A DNA stretch of 64,000 nt from Catalinimonas niigatensis (GTDB lineage Bacteria; Bacteroidota; Bacteroidia; Cytophagales; Cyclobacteriaceae): positions 4,079,501 to 4,143,500 of the forward strand of contig NZ_CP119422.1 of the NCBI RefSeq assembly GCF_030506285.1. The letters run 5' to 3'. The translations under genes and the position numbers were made by a program. The notes under the pieces were generated by a model, which saw only the letters and a list, made by a program, of their open reading frames with translations, was not told where the DNA came from and did no database searches. Numbering within the stretch: the first letter of the stretch is position 1; each line of letters starts with the position of its first letter. Shown in pieces: positions 1-10,419 of the stretch.

Positions 1-1
1 A

Positions 2-274
2 GCCAATATGTTCCTGAGCCCCATCTTCCGCGAAGCTTTTGCCAACACCACTGGTGCCGAAGTAGAGTTATATAATACAGACGGCTCAGTAGGGGCTGCC
101 CGTGGTGCGGGTGTTGGTGCGGGTGTTTATGCTGACTTCAAAGAAGCTTTTGCCGGACTCAAGCAGGTAGGAGAAGTGGTACCAGAACCAGAGAAGCAGT
201 CGCAATATCAGGAAGCTTACGAACGCTGGCATACTTTGCTGCAACAACATTTGGCATCGGCAAAAGCATTATAA
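2..274 (+). CDS. xylB: xylulokinase, C-terminal end (partial)
   Basis: This is the last 90 or so codons of a gene that begins left of the window; the frame is open from base 2. The translated end has the glycine/alanine-rich GSVGAARGAGVGAG stretch typical of the second FGGY sugar-kinase domain, followed by a helical tail with an ERW motif. Xylulokinase phosphorylates D-xylulose to xylulose 5-phosphate in the cytoplasm. The identification rests partly on the neighbour, since xylose isomerase starts 38 bases downstream on the same strand, the usual xylBA pairing. Another FGGY kinase cannot be excluded from this fragment alone. Confidence 0.85.
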   Translation, partial: ANMFLSPIFREAFANTTGAEVELYNTDGSVGAARGAGVGAGVYADFKEAFAGLKQVGEVVPEPEKQSQYQEAYERWHTLLQQHLASAKAL

Positions 275-312
275 TATATTATCTATTTTAAACTAACAAT
301 ACTAACACGACC

Positions 313-1644
313 ATGACAAAGGGAGTACAGACATCTGAATTTTTTCCGGAAATCGGTAAGATCAATTACGAAGGTAGAGAATCCGATCATATTTTTTCTT
401 ACAAATTTTATGATGAGGACCAGGTAGTTGGTGATAAAACCATGAAAGACCATCTGCGCTTTGCAGTGGCTTACTGGCACAGCTTCTGCAACGAGAACAG
501 TGACCCTTTTGGGGCGGGAACACGCGTATTTCCCTGGAATAAAACCAAAGACCCTCTGGACAATGCCAAATACAAACTGGAAGCAGCTTTTGAGTTTTTT
601 ACTAAGCTGGGTGTTCCTTACTATTGCTTCCATGACATAGACATTGCCCCTGAAGGAGATACTGTAGCCAAGTCAGAGAAGAATCTTCAGGAGATTGTAC
701 AGATGGCCAAGAGTTACCAAAAGTCTACTGGTATAAAGTTGCTTTGGGGAACTGCGAATCTGTTTTCTCACCCTCGCTATATGAATGGTGCTTCTACCAA
801 TCCAGACTTTGAGGTGGTTTGTCATGCCGGAGCGCAGGTAAAGGCTGCACTGGAAGCAACAGTAGAACTGGGAGGAGAAAATTATGTGTTCTGGGGTGGT
901 CGTGAAGGTTATGCTTCTCTGATCAATACCAATATGAAACGTGAACTGGACCACATGGGCCATTTCCTTCGGATGGCACGTGACTATGGCCGTAAGATAG
1001 GCTTCAAAGGTAATTATCTGATTGAACCCAAACCTGCCGAGCCTTCCAAGCACCAATATGATTTTGATTCAGCCACTGTCATAGGCTTCCTGAAAGCCCA
1101 GGGCTTAGCAGATGATTTCAAAATCAATGTAGAACAGAATCACGCGATACTGGCAGGCCATACCTTTGCCCATGATTTACAGACTGCTTCTGACGCTGGT
1201 ATGCTGGGTAGTGTAGATGCCAATATGGGGGATGTACAAAATGGCTGGGATACCGACTATTTCCCTACGGATCTTTACGATTGCATCCATGCCATGATGG
1301 TAATACTGCAACAAGGTGGCATTGCTCCCGGAGGTCTGAACTTTGACGCCAAAGTGCGCCGTACCTCCTCAGATTCAGAGGATTTATTCATTGCACATAT
1401 AGCCGGTATGGATGCCTTTGCTCGTGGTTTATTGATCGCTCATGACATTATAGAAAATTCTGATTTCATGAAGATGAAGAATAAACGATATGCTTCCTTT
1501 GACTCCGGCAAAGGCGCTGAATATGAAGCAGGAAAACTCAAATTGGAAGACCTGAAAAATTTGGCAGAAGCCCAGGGTGAGCCTAAGAGAATCAGTGGAA
1601 AGATTGAGCTTTTCGAGATGATCGTTAACAATTATATCAAGTAA
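313..1644 (+). CDS. xylA: xylose isomerase
   Basis: Cytoplasmic metal-dependent TIM-barrel enzyme that interconverts D-xylose and D-xylulose. The 443-residue length fits the longer class II xylose isomerases. Visible active-site landmarks are the catalytic His107 in FHDID, Glu238 and Lys240 in [12 protein letters not shown], the metal-ligand segment NVEQNHA (Glu274, His277) and Asp302 in VDANMGD. The start gives the expected [15 protein letters not shown]-terminus. It lies 38 bases after the xylulokinase stop, so the two are probably co-transcribed, and a strong terminator follows at 1681. Nothing odd is seen. Confidence 0.97.
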   Translation: MTKGVQTSEFFPEIGKINYEGRESDHIFSYKFYDEDQVVGDKTMKDHLRFAVAYWHSFCNENSDPFGAGTRVFPWNKTKDPLDNAKYKLEAAFEFFTKLGVPYYCFHDIDIAPEGDTVAKSEKNLQEIVQMAKSYQKSTGIKLLWGTANLFSHPRYMNGASTNPDFEVVCHAGAQVKAALEATVELGGENYVFWGGREGYASLINTNMKRELDHMGHFLRMARDYGRKIGFKGNYLIEPKPAEPSKHQYDFDSATVIGFLKAQGLADDFKINVEQNHAILAGHTFAHDLQTASDAGMLGSVDANMGDVQNGWDTDYFPTDLYDCIHAMMVILQQGGIAPGGLNFDAKVRRTSSDSEDLFIAHIAGMDAFARGLLIAHDIIENSDFMKMKNKRYASFDSGKGAEYEAGKLKLEDLKNLAEAQGEPKRISGKIELFEMIVNNYIK

Positions 1645-1680
1645 AGCAAAATCTATAGATTGTATTTAGTATGACAGAAT

Positions 1681-1716
1681 AATCCTAAGGGTGTTATAAG
1701 CCTTAGGATTGTTTTG
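1681..1716 (+). terminator. intrinsic terminator after xylA
   Basis: A perfect 10-bp inverted repeat (aatcctaagg / ccttaggatt, 1681-1690 and 1701-1710) with a 10-base loop is followed by gttttgt. It lies between xylA and the ROK kinase and probably separates their transcripts. Confidence 0.8.
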
Positions 1717-1733
1717 TATCAATTTATAAAGAT

Positions 1734-2714
1734 ATGAAAGAAGTAGCGCTCGGTATTGATATTGGTGGCACCAACACCAAATTTGGATTCGTAGACAAAG
1801 AAGGAAATATGTACGGAGAGACCTCCATCTCTACCGTTAAAACACCTCCGGGAGACATTGATGCCTTTCTTAAGTACGTACATGAAGAAGTAGAAGCACT
1901 GCGCAAGCAGACTTCGGAAGTACTAAATATTGTAGGGGTAGGTATAGGTGCACCGAATGGAAATTACTTTACCGGTACTATTGAGTATGCTCCTAACCTC
2001 TCTTTCCGGGGGATAGTCCCTTTGGTAAAACTTTTTCAGGAGTACTATAATGTACCTATGGTGTTGACCAACGATGCCAATGCCGCTGCCATCGGAGAGA
2101 TGATCTATGGTGGAGCGAAGGGTATGAGGAATTTTATCATGATCACATTGGGTACTGGCCTGGGAAGTGGATTTGTGGCCAATGGAGGATTGATTTATGG
2201 TCATGATGGCTTTGCCGGAGAAATGGGGCACCTGCTTCAGGACCCTCGTGGCCGGGTGTGTGGCCTGGGACGCAGAGGTTGTCTGGAAGGTTATGTGTCA
2301 GCTACGGGTATTAAAAGAACAGTCTTTACTTTATTAGGAGAAATGAACGATGACAGCCCCTTACGGGATGTTACTTTTAACCAGCTTACTGCCAGTATGA
2401 TCACTGATATGGCAAAAAAAGGTGATCCCATTGCTTTGGAAGCCTTTGATCAGACCTGTGACTTGCTGGGGCAGAAGCTGGCGGATATGACAGCCATTTT
2501 TAGCCCTGAAGCCATCTTTCTGCTGGGAGGATTAGCCAAAGCCGGGAATGAGCTACTTTTTGAACCTACTAAAAAGTATATGGAACAATATATGTTCCCG
2601 GTATTTAAGAATAAAGTTTCTCTACACCCCTCAGCGTTGGAGCATAGGAATGCTGCGGTGCTGGGTGCCAGTGCCTTAGCCTGGAAAGAGATGGGCATAC
2701 ATGTCGTAGACTAA
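1734..2714 (+). CDS. ROK-family sugar kinase (glucokinase-like)
   Basis: A 326-residue cytoplasmic kinase of the ROK family, probably phosphorylating glucose or a related hexose. The N-terminal phosphate-binding motif GIDIGGTNTKFGF is at residues 8-20, followed by the catalytic TNDANAA segment and the ROK signature with GEMGHL and CGLGRRGCLEGYVS. In most ROK proteins the latter reads CxCGxxGC and holds structural zinc; here the second Cys is Leu. There is no helix-turn-helix, so this is a kinase and not a repressor. It follows the xyl genes but sits behind a terminator. The exact substrate cannot be read from the sequence. Confidence 0.88.
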   Translation: MKEVALGIDIGGTNTKFGFVDKEGNMYGETSISTVKTPPGDIDAFLKYVHEEVEALRKQTSEVLNIVGVGIGAPNGNYFTGTIEYAPNLSFRGIVPLVKLFQEYYNVPMVLTNDANAAAIGEMIYGGAKGMRNFIMITLGTGLGSGFVANGGLIYGHDGFAGEMGHLLQDPRGRVCGLGRRGCLEGYVSATGIKRTVFTLLGEMNDDSPLRDVTFNQLTASMITDMAKKGDPIALEAFDQTCDLLGQKLADMTAIFSPEAIFLLGGLAKAGNELLFEPTKKYMEQYMFPVFKNKVSLHPSALEHRNAAVLGASALAWKEMGIHVVD

Positions 2715-2730
2715 ACTTAGATTTTATTCA

Positions 2731-3114
2731 TTATCCCGGCCTTACATCTCCAAATTCGTAGCCAAAAGGAGTAAAGCTGAGTCGCATCAGTTTAAAATGC
2801 TGTAGGCCGAAGGGAATACCAATGATCGTAATGCACAAAACCACGCCTAAAACTACGTGGGTGAGTGTGATCCAGATGCCACCCAACAAGATCCAGATCA
2901 CATTGAGTAGCGTTGAGAAACCTGAACCTGATTTAGGGGTAGGTTTCACTTCGTTGCCAAACGGCCATAAACTGGCTCCTGCCAGCTTAAAGGATTGGAT
3001 ACCGAAAGGAATACCAATGATGGTGAGGCACATCAGAACACCGGCTATCAAATATTCCAGCGCAACAGCGAAACCGCCCAGAATAATCCAAAGTATATTT
3101 CCAATTACATTCAT
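2731..3114 (-). CDS. YccF-family inner membrane protein
   Basis: A 127-residue integral membrane protein made of two tandem YccF units. Each contains a variant of the ITIIGIPFGxQxFKL motif (residues around 32-46 and 95-108) and the WPFG or TPFG sequence. Around four hydrophobic helices are visible. YccF proteins are widespread and their function is not established. It converges on the ROK kinase with only 16 bases between stops. The region 3115-3311 upstream holds no gene I can recognise. Confidence 0.88.
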   Translation of the reverse strand: MNVIGNILWIILGGFAVALEYLIAGVLMCLTIIGIPFGIQSFKLAGASLWPFGNEVKPTPKSGSGFSTLLNVIWILLGGIWITLTHVVLGVVLCITIIGIPFGLQHFKLMRLSFTPFGYEFGDVRPG

Positions 3115-3311
3115 GAGATATAAATAATAAGATGGGTCTAATCATTCTTTTAAAGAAACGAATACTACGGCTTTCTGTTAAGTAAACAGGCAAAAGTTGA
3201 TAGGTAAAGATAAGTTGCCCTTCTTTTTAAGAGCATATCATATGCCTTATGTAAGGAGCTAAGCTGGTAACAGCAATTTGAAAAAGGTAAAAAAAGCTAT
3301 GTTGTAGCTGT

Positions 3312-6300
3312 TCAGCTTTGTCTGACTACATCCAACCGCTGTTGTATACCTACTAATAAAAGATCAATATCTTTACTGATTTCTGCTCCTTCTTCTTCTA
3401 TGATAGCTACGGGAGATCCGGCTTCCATTTTCCTTCGGGTACGGTACATTTTTTCGTAAAAACCATTCAGCCCCAGCATATCAATCAACACTTTGGCTTT
3501 GTGCATGGCATCACTGATCAATTTCTTATCCTGCTCCTGAAGTGCCTTCATATAATTTTCCCGATAAGCTAAAAGAGAGCGTATTGCCATCTCATAAAAC
3601 CTGACTACTTTATCAGCGTCTTCTCTGAAAGGATCTTCTGCTTTCTCAAAATCTAATCTCAACAATTCGTTCTCTTGCTTACCATCATGCTCACGCTCTA
3701 TAGGATGGAGAAAATGTGTTTTTTGTACCTCATCCTTACCAGAGGTATACCTGACAATCATGGCATATAAAGCCTGAGGACTAAAAGGTTTGGTGATTAC
3801 ATCGTTGATATATCTGGCTCTTTTATCGGTATTAAATTCTGCGGTGGTATCTGCTGTCAGGGCTATGATGGGCATGTCCTTGTATTTGTCGCCCAGTTTC
3901 CGGATGCCCTCAGAGGCTTCATAGCCATCCATTTTTGGCATGCGTATATCCATCAGAACGATGTCATAGGATTTTTCCTGTACCATTTTGATGGCTTCAA
4001 TTCCGTTAGTAGCCTCATCAGCAGGAAGTTCCCACCATTCTTCAAAATACTGCTGAACGACCATGCGGTTGATCGCTACATCTTCTACCAATAATATCTG
4101 TATACGTCTCTCTCTTCCATCAAGAGCTTTCACTTTTCTATCATTATCGCCTGTTTGTATCATATTCTGCTTTACTCCCTTTTGCTGTTTTAGAATAAAA
4201 TAAAATACTGACCCATTTCCCTCCTCACTTTCCACTTTAATTTCACTGTCTTGCATTTCCAGCAAAGCTTTGGTGATAGAAAGTCCTAATCCGGTGCCTC
4301 CATAATGGCGTACGGTTGAGCTGTCTGCCTGGGTAAACTTTTCAAATATTTTTTGAATATTTTCCGGCGAGATGCCAATGCCATTATCTCTGACTGCAAA
4401 GTGCAAATGGACCTCCTCCTGCTCTTCTTTTTCCAGGCTTACTTCCAGGCTTATAATACCCGCTTGTGTAAACTTATTGGCATTACTTACCAGGTTATTT
4501 AACACCTGGGCCAGCTTTACCTGATCTCCCTTAAGGATTTCAGGTACACCGTCTTCTATTTTGATTTCCAGTGAATTTCTTCTTTCTTCCGCATATAGCA
4601 GATGAGCCTGATGAATACTCTGTAGCAATAGTCTTATGTTGTAGTGAGATGCCTCTATCTCTACTTTGCCTGCTTCCATTTTGCTGTAATCCAGAATATC
4701 ATTGACCAGGCTCATCAGACTTTCTGAAGAAAATTTGAGGACTTTAAAGTTTTCCAACTGATCGGGTCGGGGATTTTTTTTGAGCAGGAGATTACTCAAC
4801 CCAATGATTGCATTGAGAGGTGTGCGTATTTCATGGCTCATGGTGGCCAGAAAGTCTTCTTTGGCACGGGCAGCTTTCTCAGCTTCATTTTTAGCTTCTT
4901 CTAACGCAGCCTCTACCTCCTTAATCTGCGTGATATCATCTATGAAGCCATACCAACTTACAGTACCATCTTCTTTTCTTAATGCTTTTGAATTTAGTTT
5001 TACCCATTTGATCTCATTACTTCTGATACAGACCCGCCCTTCAAAATGAAAATTGTCCAGTTCAGCGGTCGCTCGCTTTCGTTCATTTAGATAGGCTGCC
5101 TTATCCTCATCATGAATGAGCGATAGTAAACCTTCTGCATTCTTCAGAAACTCTTCCTGCGTGATGCCAAAAATGCTTTCACAGGCTTCACTGATGTATG
5201 CATAATAAGGCTCTCCTTCTTTGGTTTGTTTGATCTCATAAATCACCCCTGGTACATTGTTGCTGATATTTTCCAGTTGTAGACTTTTTTCTTTGATTCT
5301 CTGTTCTGCAGACATACGCTCCAACTCTGCTCCGGCCCTGATGCTTTGCAAGGTGAGCAGATAATCCGTATAAGGAGTATCTTTCCAGGGGTGCTGGTCC
5401 ATCATCACTAATACACCGATAGACTTCTCGGTATGGGGAGAGGCAATGGGGATGCCCACATAACTTTCTGCGCTCCAGCGCTGGAGTTTCTCATCATAAG
5501 GAAATTTCTTGCGCACCTGCTCCATATGGTAACTTTTATTATTGTTGGCTACCACTGCACATGGGGTATTGGCCAGGCTGTATTCAAAATTTTCTACCAG
5601 AATTCCGTTGATCCTAAAAGCCAGGGTTCGTATTGCCTTACCATCTTCCTGAAATACCCCTACATACACATAACCCATATGAAATAAGGTAGCCAACTGA
5701 TCTGTCAGGTCTTTGAAGAACTCATCTCCTATCAGGTTAGCGCTTCGCTTTGTGATTTCTTGCACTTGCTGTTCCAAAAGGATACGTTCCGTAACTTCGC
5801 GGTCTATATTAGCTCCTCCTATGATTTCTCCCTGCAAATCAGTGATGGGGAAAAACACGCCATCGTAGTAATGCTCTTTTTTTCCCTCCTTGTCGGTAGT
5901 GAGATAGGTATCCAGATACACTTTTTCTCCCCTGAAGGTTCTTTCAAAAAAGCCACGGACCGCTTTTTGCTGATCGGGAAAATCCCGCAGCTTTTCTATC
6001 AGATTATCTCCCAACCCTAAACTAATATGTAGGCGTTGGAACATATCTCGTTTGATATTTTCGTTGATCGCTAATATTCTAAATTCTTTGCTTACTGCAA
6101 TAACACTGTCTTCACCCTGATTAATGATATTACTGAGTATACTTTGATTTCGTTCTACTATGTCAGCAGAAGTTTTCCGATCCGTAATGTCTATTCCCAC
6201 TCCGCTAATCCCACTGACTTTTTCATCTTTGATAATGGGCTTTATCTTAAGATCATACCATCTGCCGCCTATCCTGATTTCTATCTGTACTTCGTGTGCA

Positions 6301-7244
6301 GTATGTAATACCTCCTCTTTGCTCTGGTGTAATCTCAACACATCTTCTTCAGATCCAGCTAAGTCGTTGATCTCCAAATCATTTTTGCCAATGATTTTCT
6401 CTTTGGGTATTTTAGAATAGGTATTGTAAATCCAAGTGTAGCGTAGCTGATCATCCTGATGAAAAAGAATGATACTTGAGTTTTCCAGCGCGAGATAAAA
6501 TCTCTCCCTCGTGAGTTCCATATCTTCTCTGATCCGGGAGAGTTCTTTTTCCTTGATCTGAAGCTGTTCCTTGCTATATGCCAGTTCCGCGTTAGCAGTA
6601 TTCAATTCCTCATTGGCGGTTTCCAGTTCTTTTGTAAAAGTATGCCGATGTTCCTCGTTAGCAGAGAGTTCCTGCTCCAGCTCAATGCCTATTTGTTCTA
6701 TCGGCAACACTTTATCAAAATATCCGGACGGACTAAAAGCGCTGGGCGTAATCTTTTCTTGTATTTTGTCAGGGTTTTGTGCCAACACATAACCCTGATG
6801 GTTTTTGATCGCCTCTGCTCCTTTATAACCTTCATTGCCTGTGCCCGAAAGTAGAATACCAATCGCAAAGTTTTTCCACTCTTTCGCCAATGATTCAAAA
6901 AACGTATCTATAGAAAAAATATCGAGTCTCTCTTGGCTGCACTCCTCTAGTTTAAGATGCCTGTCCTTTACCCTGATCTGATAGCCCACCGGAGGGATGT
7001 ATATTTTTTCAGGTTCAATTTTAAGATCATCCTGTATTTCCAGTACTGGCCATGGCGAATGTTTTTCCACCCAACTTAGCAGTTTTCCTTCATGAGTAGT
7101 ATGACAAGACGGAGCAATGATCACAGAAAAACCTAAAGAATTGTATGGCAGACTGGCGACTAGCCGGGAAATTGCTGGTAAACGATCGGAGGAAACTCCT
7201 ACTCCTACGATAAAAAAATGACCATTTTCCTGTTGTTCACCCAT
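3312..7244 (-). CDS. hybrid sensor histidine kinase with degenerate CheB domain, PAS, GAF, receiver and Hpt-like domains
   Basis: A 1310-residue signalling protein with no obvious transmembrane helix. Domain order: CheB methylesterase-like (about 10-185); coiled coil with [16 protein letters not shown] (about 185-247); PAS (248-357); PAS (365-485); GAF (500-640); PAS (655-775); HisKA with phospho-acceptor His804 in SHEIRTPL; HATPase with DNGIGI (953-958) and GGTGLGLS (982-989); receiver with Asp1099 and Lys1152; and an Hpt-like helical end with His1248. The CheB part keeps a Ser (18) but has GTGNEG where the family has GMGxDG, and no His is aligned with the QHxxP motif, so esterase activity is doubtful. 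CheR, normally next in CheB-CheR-PAS fusions, is absent. It is a single-gene unit with unknown stimulus. Confidence 0.93.
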   Translation of the reverse strand: MGEQQENGHFFIVGVGVSSDRLPAISRLVASLPYNSLGFSVIIAPSCHTTHEGKLLSWVEKHSPWPVLEIQDDLKIEPEKIYIPPVGYQIRVKDRHLKLEECSQERLDIFSIDTFFESLAKEWKNFAIGILLSGTGNEGYKGAEAIKNHQGYVLAQNPDKIQEKITPSAFSPSGYFDKVLPIEQIGIELEQELSANEEHRHTFTKELETANEELNTANAELAYSKEQLQIKEKELSRIREDMELTRERFYLALENSSIILFHQDDQLRYTWIYNTYSKIPKEKIIGKNDLEINDLAGSEEDVLRLHQSKEEVLHTAHEVQIEIRIGGRWYDLKIKPIIKDEKVSGISGVGIDITDRKTSADIVERNQSILSNIINQGEDSVIAVSKEFRILAINENIKRDMFQRLHISLGLGDNLIEKLRDFPDQQKAVRGFFERTFRGEKVYLDTYLTTDKEGKKEHYYDGVFFPITDLQGEIIGGANIDREVTERILLEQQVQEITKRSANLIGDEFFKDLTDQLATLFHMGYVYVGVFQEDGKAIRTLAFRINGILVENFEYSLANTPCAVVANNNKSYHMEQVRKKFPYDEKLQRWSAESYVGIPIASPHTEKSIGVLVMMDQHPWKDTPYTDYLLTLQSIRAGAELERMSAEQRIKEKSLQLENISNNVPGVIYEIKQTKEGEPYYAYISEACESIFGITQEEFLKNAEGLLSLIHDEDKAAYLNERKRATAELDNFHFEGRVCIRSNEIKWVKLNSKALRKEDGTVSWYGFIDDITQIKEVEAALEEAKNEAEKAARAKEDFLATMSHEIRTPLNAIIGLSNLLLKKNPRPDQLENFKVLKFSSESLMSLVNDILDYSKMEAGKVEIEASHYNIRLLLQSIHQAHLLYAEERRNSLEIKIEDGVPEILKGDQVKLAQVLNNLVSNANKFTQAGIISLEVSLEKEEQEEVHLHFAVRDNGIGISPENIQKIFEKFTQADSSTVRHYGGTGLGLSITKALLEMQDSEIKVESEEGNGSVFYFILKQQKGVKQNMIQTGDNDRKVKALDGRERRIQILLVEDVAINRMVVQQYFEEWWELPADEATNGIEAIKMVQEKSYDIVLMDIRMPKMDGYEASEGIRKLGDKYKDMPIIALTADTTAEFNTDKRARYINDVITKPFSPQALYAMIVRYTSGKDEVQKTHFLHPIEREHDGKQENELLRLDFEKAEDPFREDADKVVRFYEMAIRSLLAYRENYMKALQEQDKKLISDAMHKAKVLIDMLGLNGFYEKMYRTRRKMEAGSPVAIIEEEGAEISKDIDLLLVGIQQRLDVVRQS

Positions 7245-7312
7245 GATTACAATTAGCTTACGACTAGAGTAGATATTAAGTTAACCCATTAGGAAATCAA
7301 GACAAGCAATCC

Positions 7313-7327
7313 GTGTGTAATTCACAC
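7313..7327. promoter_or_regulatory. palindrome upstream of the hybrid kinase
   Basis: GTGTG-taatt-CACAC lies in the 251-base gap between the kinase start and ktrA. It resembles a dimeric-regulator site, but I cannot assign a regulator and no clear promoter is placed beside it. The rest of 7245-7495 is AT-rich without a recognisable gene. Confidence 0.3.
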
Positions 7328-7495
7328 AAAAGCTTGTATCGCACTGACTATTTACCTCATAAGAACACTAAAATAATATAACTCAGGAATGCTACTCTAA
7401 CAACTAACAAAACAAATGCTTCTGCATTAAAAATAATAAATAGACGTAGGAGTAATCACATCAAACAACATAATTGCAATTATTAAAGAATCCTG

Positions 7496-8188
7496 CTACT
7501 GGCTACACTCTATAAAGCGCTTGATATCCTGCGTCTTGCCCAAAATGATCATTTTATCCGTATTCTGTAGAACAGTATCCGGTCTGGGTACACCAATGAT
7601 ATGGGTAATCTCTGTTGGTTTTCCTTCCTGTACCTCCGTAAACGTTCTTTTCACTGTAATTAAATTCAGATCATAAGCTTGTCGTAAACCAATATCTGCT
7701 ACTGTCTGATTGATAATACGTTTGGGAGTGTCAATTTCTACAATTTCGTACTCATCTGGCAAAGCAAGAAAAGAACGCATACTAGGTTGAAGTAGCGTCT
7801 CGGCCACACTTCTCCCTACTGTATCTTCCGGTGAGAGAATTTCTTTGATACCTAATTTTTCTAATATCGTGCGCTGTTGCTTATTAGCAGCACGGGCGAT
7901 AATACGTTTCACTTCCAGTTCCTGCAGGATTACAGCCGTAAGCATCAGGCTCTCAAAATCTTCACCTATCGCCACTACTGCTGCATCTACTTCCTGCACA
8001 TTTTGAGCTTTGAGGGCTTTGGCGTCGGTAGAGTCCAGGGCCACCGCAAGGGCAACATCTTCTTTAATTTGCTCTATCTTGTCTATGTCATTGTCAATAG
8101 CAATGACTTCCGCACCCCGGTCTGCCAAAGTAAGCGCGATTGACATACCAAACTGGCCAAGTCCAATAACTGCAAAGCGGTTGTTCAT
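7496..8188 (-). CDS. ktrA: KtrA/TrkA-type potassium channel regulatory subunit
   Basis: A 230-residue cytoplasmic RCK protein that gates a KtrB/TrkH-type potassium uptake channel in response to bound nucleotide. The Rossmann motif VIGLGQFGMSIA is at residues 5-16, with the acidic ribose-binding VIAIDND strand after it and a TrkA-C domain over roughly the last 80 residues. I chose the ATG at 8188 rather than one 17 codons upstream because family members begin just before the GxGxFG motif and because this ATG overlaps the udk stop by four bases (ATGA), a typical coupling. No KtrB gene lies within the window, so the channel partner is elsewhere. Confidence 0.92.
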   Translation of the reverse strand: MNNRFAVIGLGQFGMSIALTLADRGAEVIAIDNDIDKIEQIKEDVALAVALDSTDAKALKAQNVQEVDAAVVAIGEDFESLMLTAVILQELEVKRIIARAANKQQRTILEKLGIKEILSPEDTVGRSVAETLLQPSMRSFLALPDEYEIVEIDTPKRIINQTVADIGLRQAYDLNLITVKRTFTEVQEGKPTEITHIIGVPRPDTVLQNTDKMIILGKTQDIKRFIECSQ

Positions 8189-8814
8189 ATAAGTTTTGTT
8201 TTTAGATAAGTTCCCAACACTTGTATCGCAGGAGGGCACTCCTCCTCAAAGGAGTGGTTATTAGGAATGATCACATCCGCTGCATGGCGGTAGGGCTCTA
8301 TATACTTTTCGTAAGCAGGGGCCACATGATGCGTGTATTTGTACAGAATATCTTCCAGCAAATAACCTCTTTCGCTGGTATCCCGAGCGATGCGCCGCTG
8401 GAACTTAAGATGTTCCTTTACCTCTACAAATACTTTCAGATCCAGTTGTTCCCGTATCTCAGGATAATGAAAGATAAAAATACCCTCTACCACAATGACC
8501 GGGGCAGGATGATATTCCAGCATGCTGCTTTCCCTGGTAAAATCATTAAAATGATACTCCTGACGCTGAATGGATAGGCCCTTCTTCAGCAGGCTTAGGT
8601 CTTTGGCAAACGCCTCTACATCTATTACATCCGGATCATCAAAATTAAATCTGCGCATCTCCTCCAGAGAGCTGGTAATTCCATCCCGGTAATAATTGTC
8701 CTGAGAAAACAGGCAAATTGTATCAGGAGAAAGCAAACCCTGCAGCCAGGATAGCACCCTTGTTTTTCCTGAGCCACTGCCGCCCGATATACCTACCACA
8801 TAAGGAGTTTTCAT
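8185..8814 (-). CDS. udk: uridine kinase
   Basis: A 209-residue cytoplasmic P-loop kinase of pyrimidine salvage, phosphorylating uridine and cytidine with a nucleotide triphosphate. The Walker A motif GGSGSGKT starts at residue 10. Further matches are SQDNYYRDG, the NFDDPDVID substrate segment, VVEGIFIF and the RRIARDTSERG lid region, all characteristic of Udk/PRK-like kinases. Length is typical. It starts 7 bases after rdgB and overlaps ktrA by four bases, so these genes form one minus-strand transcript. Confidence 0.94.
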   Translation of the reverse strand: MKTPYVVGISGGSGSGKTRVLSWLQGLLSPDTICLFSQDNYYRDGITSSLEEMRRFNFDDPDVIDVEAFAKDLSLLKKGLSIQRQEYHFNDFTRESSMLEYHPAPVIVVEGIFIFHYPEIREQLDLKVFVEVKEHLKFQRRIARDTSERGYLLEDILYKYTHHVAPAYEKYIEPYRHAADVIIPNNHSFEEECPPAIQVLGTYLKTKLI

Positions 8815-8821
8815 CGCAATC

Positions 8822-9400
8822 TTAAGATCGTTTCTTGAGAAATTCTACCAGTTTTTGTACTGCCCTTCCCCTATGGCTGATTTTATTTTTGGTCTCCATA
8901 TCCATTTCGGCAAATGTCTGCGCGTGGCCCTCAGGCTTAAACACCGGATCATAGCCAAAACCTGCTGTACCCACTTGATCTGTGATAATTTTGCCTTTTA
9001 CAATGCCTTCAAACTGATGGACTTGTCCGCTCAAGATTAAGGTGATCAGGGTGCGAAACTGAGCTGTACGATCTTCTTTGCCTTTCAACGCTTCCAGCAA
9101 ACGCTGAATGTTATCTTCGCTTTTTCTTTGTGGTCCGGCATAGCGTGCTGAATACACTCCGGGTGCTCCATCTAAGGCACTAACTTCCAGCCCGGTATCA
9201 TCCGCAAAGCAGTCTACCTGATAATGATCATACACGTAGCGGGCTTTTTCTTCGGAATTACTCTCCAAAGTTTGCTGGTTTTCAGGTAACTCCTCTCTGC
9301 AACCAATGTCTTCCAGGCTTTGTATGTCAAATTGATCTCCCAGAAGTTGACGGATTTCTTTAAGCTTATTAGGATTATTGGTGGCAAAACAGATTTTCAT
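8822..9400 (-). CDS. rdgB: XTP/dITP pyrophosphatase (HAM1/RdgB)
   Basis: A 192-residue house-cleaning enzyme that hydrolyses non-canonical purine triphosphates (XTP, dITP, ITP) to monophosphate and pyrophosphate, keeping them out of DNA. Motifs visible are the N-terminal ATNNPNKLKEI, the metal-binding FADDTGLEVSALDGAPG, the nucleotide-binding GFGYDPVF and the terminal KNKISHRGRA. Length and motif spacing are normal. It sits 11 bases after an FKBP lipoprotein gene and 7 bases before udk. Confidence 0.96.
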   Translation of the reverse strand: MKICFATNNPNKLKEIRQLLGDQFDIQSLEDIGCREELPENQQTLESNSEEKARYVYDHYQVDCFADDTGLEVSALDGAPGVYSARYAGPQRKSEDNIQRLLEALKGKEDRTAQFRTLITLILSGQVHQFEGIVKGKIITDQVGTAGFGYDPVFKPEGHAQTFAEMDMETKNKISHRGRAVQKLVEFLKKRS

Positions 9401-9411
9401 AAGCCAGATTT

Positions 9412-10404
9412 TTAGTTAATTCCTTCTACTTCCAGATCAAACCTAAGGATAGAATAAGGTTTAATGGCAATATAGGCAGGTCGACCATATCCTTGGTTGA
9501 CGAGGTCTTCCATCAGTTCATAAGGTGCCGCAAATAAACTAGTACCATAAGCTTCATGAGAAGGGATGAGGGTAGTTCCTTCTTCGTTCAGGCTCATTTC
9601 ACCAACGGCAGTCTCAAACCCGGGAATTGCCTGCTGTGGATTTTGCCCCAAAGTCAATGTGAAAATCGGATCACCGGTATCCATATTACTGTCAAATTCT
9701 GTCCCATCCAAGAACGTTCCTTTATAGCGTAGACCCACCCTACTGGTACTTTCTACCTCAGGTTCACTGCCTGCTGCAGTCTCTATATAGTATACTCCTC
9801 TTGCCAAGCTATCGGCATTTTGCAAGCCGTTTTCTGCCAGATAGGCTTTGATCTGCGCATCTTCCGCCAGCCTCTGCTCTGCTTCACTCAATACTTCTGC
9901 CAGCTTTACTTTCATGATGATCGCACTATAAGCAGACAATGTATTTCCCAAGCTTAATCCTTGATAGGCAATACTAAAAGGTAAATAAGCACGGACCTCT
10001 TCGCCTTTATGCATGTTGGAGATGATATCCGATAATGCAATAGGCAGTATGATCTGTTGTTGATTAAAAAGGAACTTTGCTGGAGCATCTCCCGCTGCTT
10101 CTTCAAGCTTTTCAATCAGTTGACCATCCAAAGTAGACAATTCATAGTAGATGGCTACCACATTGTTGGTAGCAGGTGCACGGCCATCGGGATTTTCTGT
10201 AATTGTTTCCAGGTAGTAGCCATTCACTTCATCTGTATTGATGTTGTTTTCTGCCAGATAATCTTCTATTTCTATTTTTTGGGCATCCAAACGGGCCTGT
10301 AGTTCGGCATTGGGATCTTCATCATTATTCTCACAGCCTACAAAAACGATGGCTAGTATGGCTAAGAAAATAATACCAGGGAACTTATGGGATAGTTGTG
10401 TCAT
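9412..10404 (-). CDS. FKBP-type peptidyl-prolyl isomerase lipoprotein, two-domain
   Basis: A 330-residue predicted lipoprotein: a hydrophobic signal ends in VFVGC (Cys24). It has two FKBP-like halves, each preceded by a short helical unit (EDYLAENNIN and KAYLAENGLQ). The first half (about 75-170) is divergent. The second (about 225-330) is recognisable by YKGTFLDGTEFDSN, IPGFETAVGEM and a terminal LRFDLEV, but its ATPYG-type loop is changed and carries an insert. It probably acts as a periplasmic or surface-anchored folding factor. It follows a second FKBP gene across a terminator. It could be related to gliding-motility FKBPs, but I cannot show that here. Confidence 0.85.
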   Translation of the reverse strand: MTQLSHKFPGIIFLAILAIVFVGCENNDEDPNAELQARLDAQKIEIEDYLAENNINTDEVNGYYLETITENPDGRAPATNNVVAIYYELSTLDGQLIEKLEEAAGDAPAKFLFNQQQIILPIALSDIISNMHKGEEVRAYLPFSIAYQGLSLGNTLSAYSAIIMKVKLAEVLSEAEQRLAEDAQIKAYLAENGLQNADSLARGVYYIETAAGSEPEVESTSRVGLRYKGTFLDGTEFDSNMDTGDPIFTLTLGQNPQQAIPGFETAVGEMSLNEEGTTLIPSHEAYGTSLFAAPYELMEDLVNQGYGRPAYIAIKPYSILRFDLEVEGIN

Positions 10405-10419
10405 ATTTGTTTAACGTAA

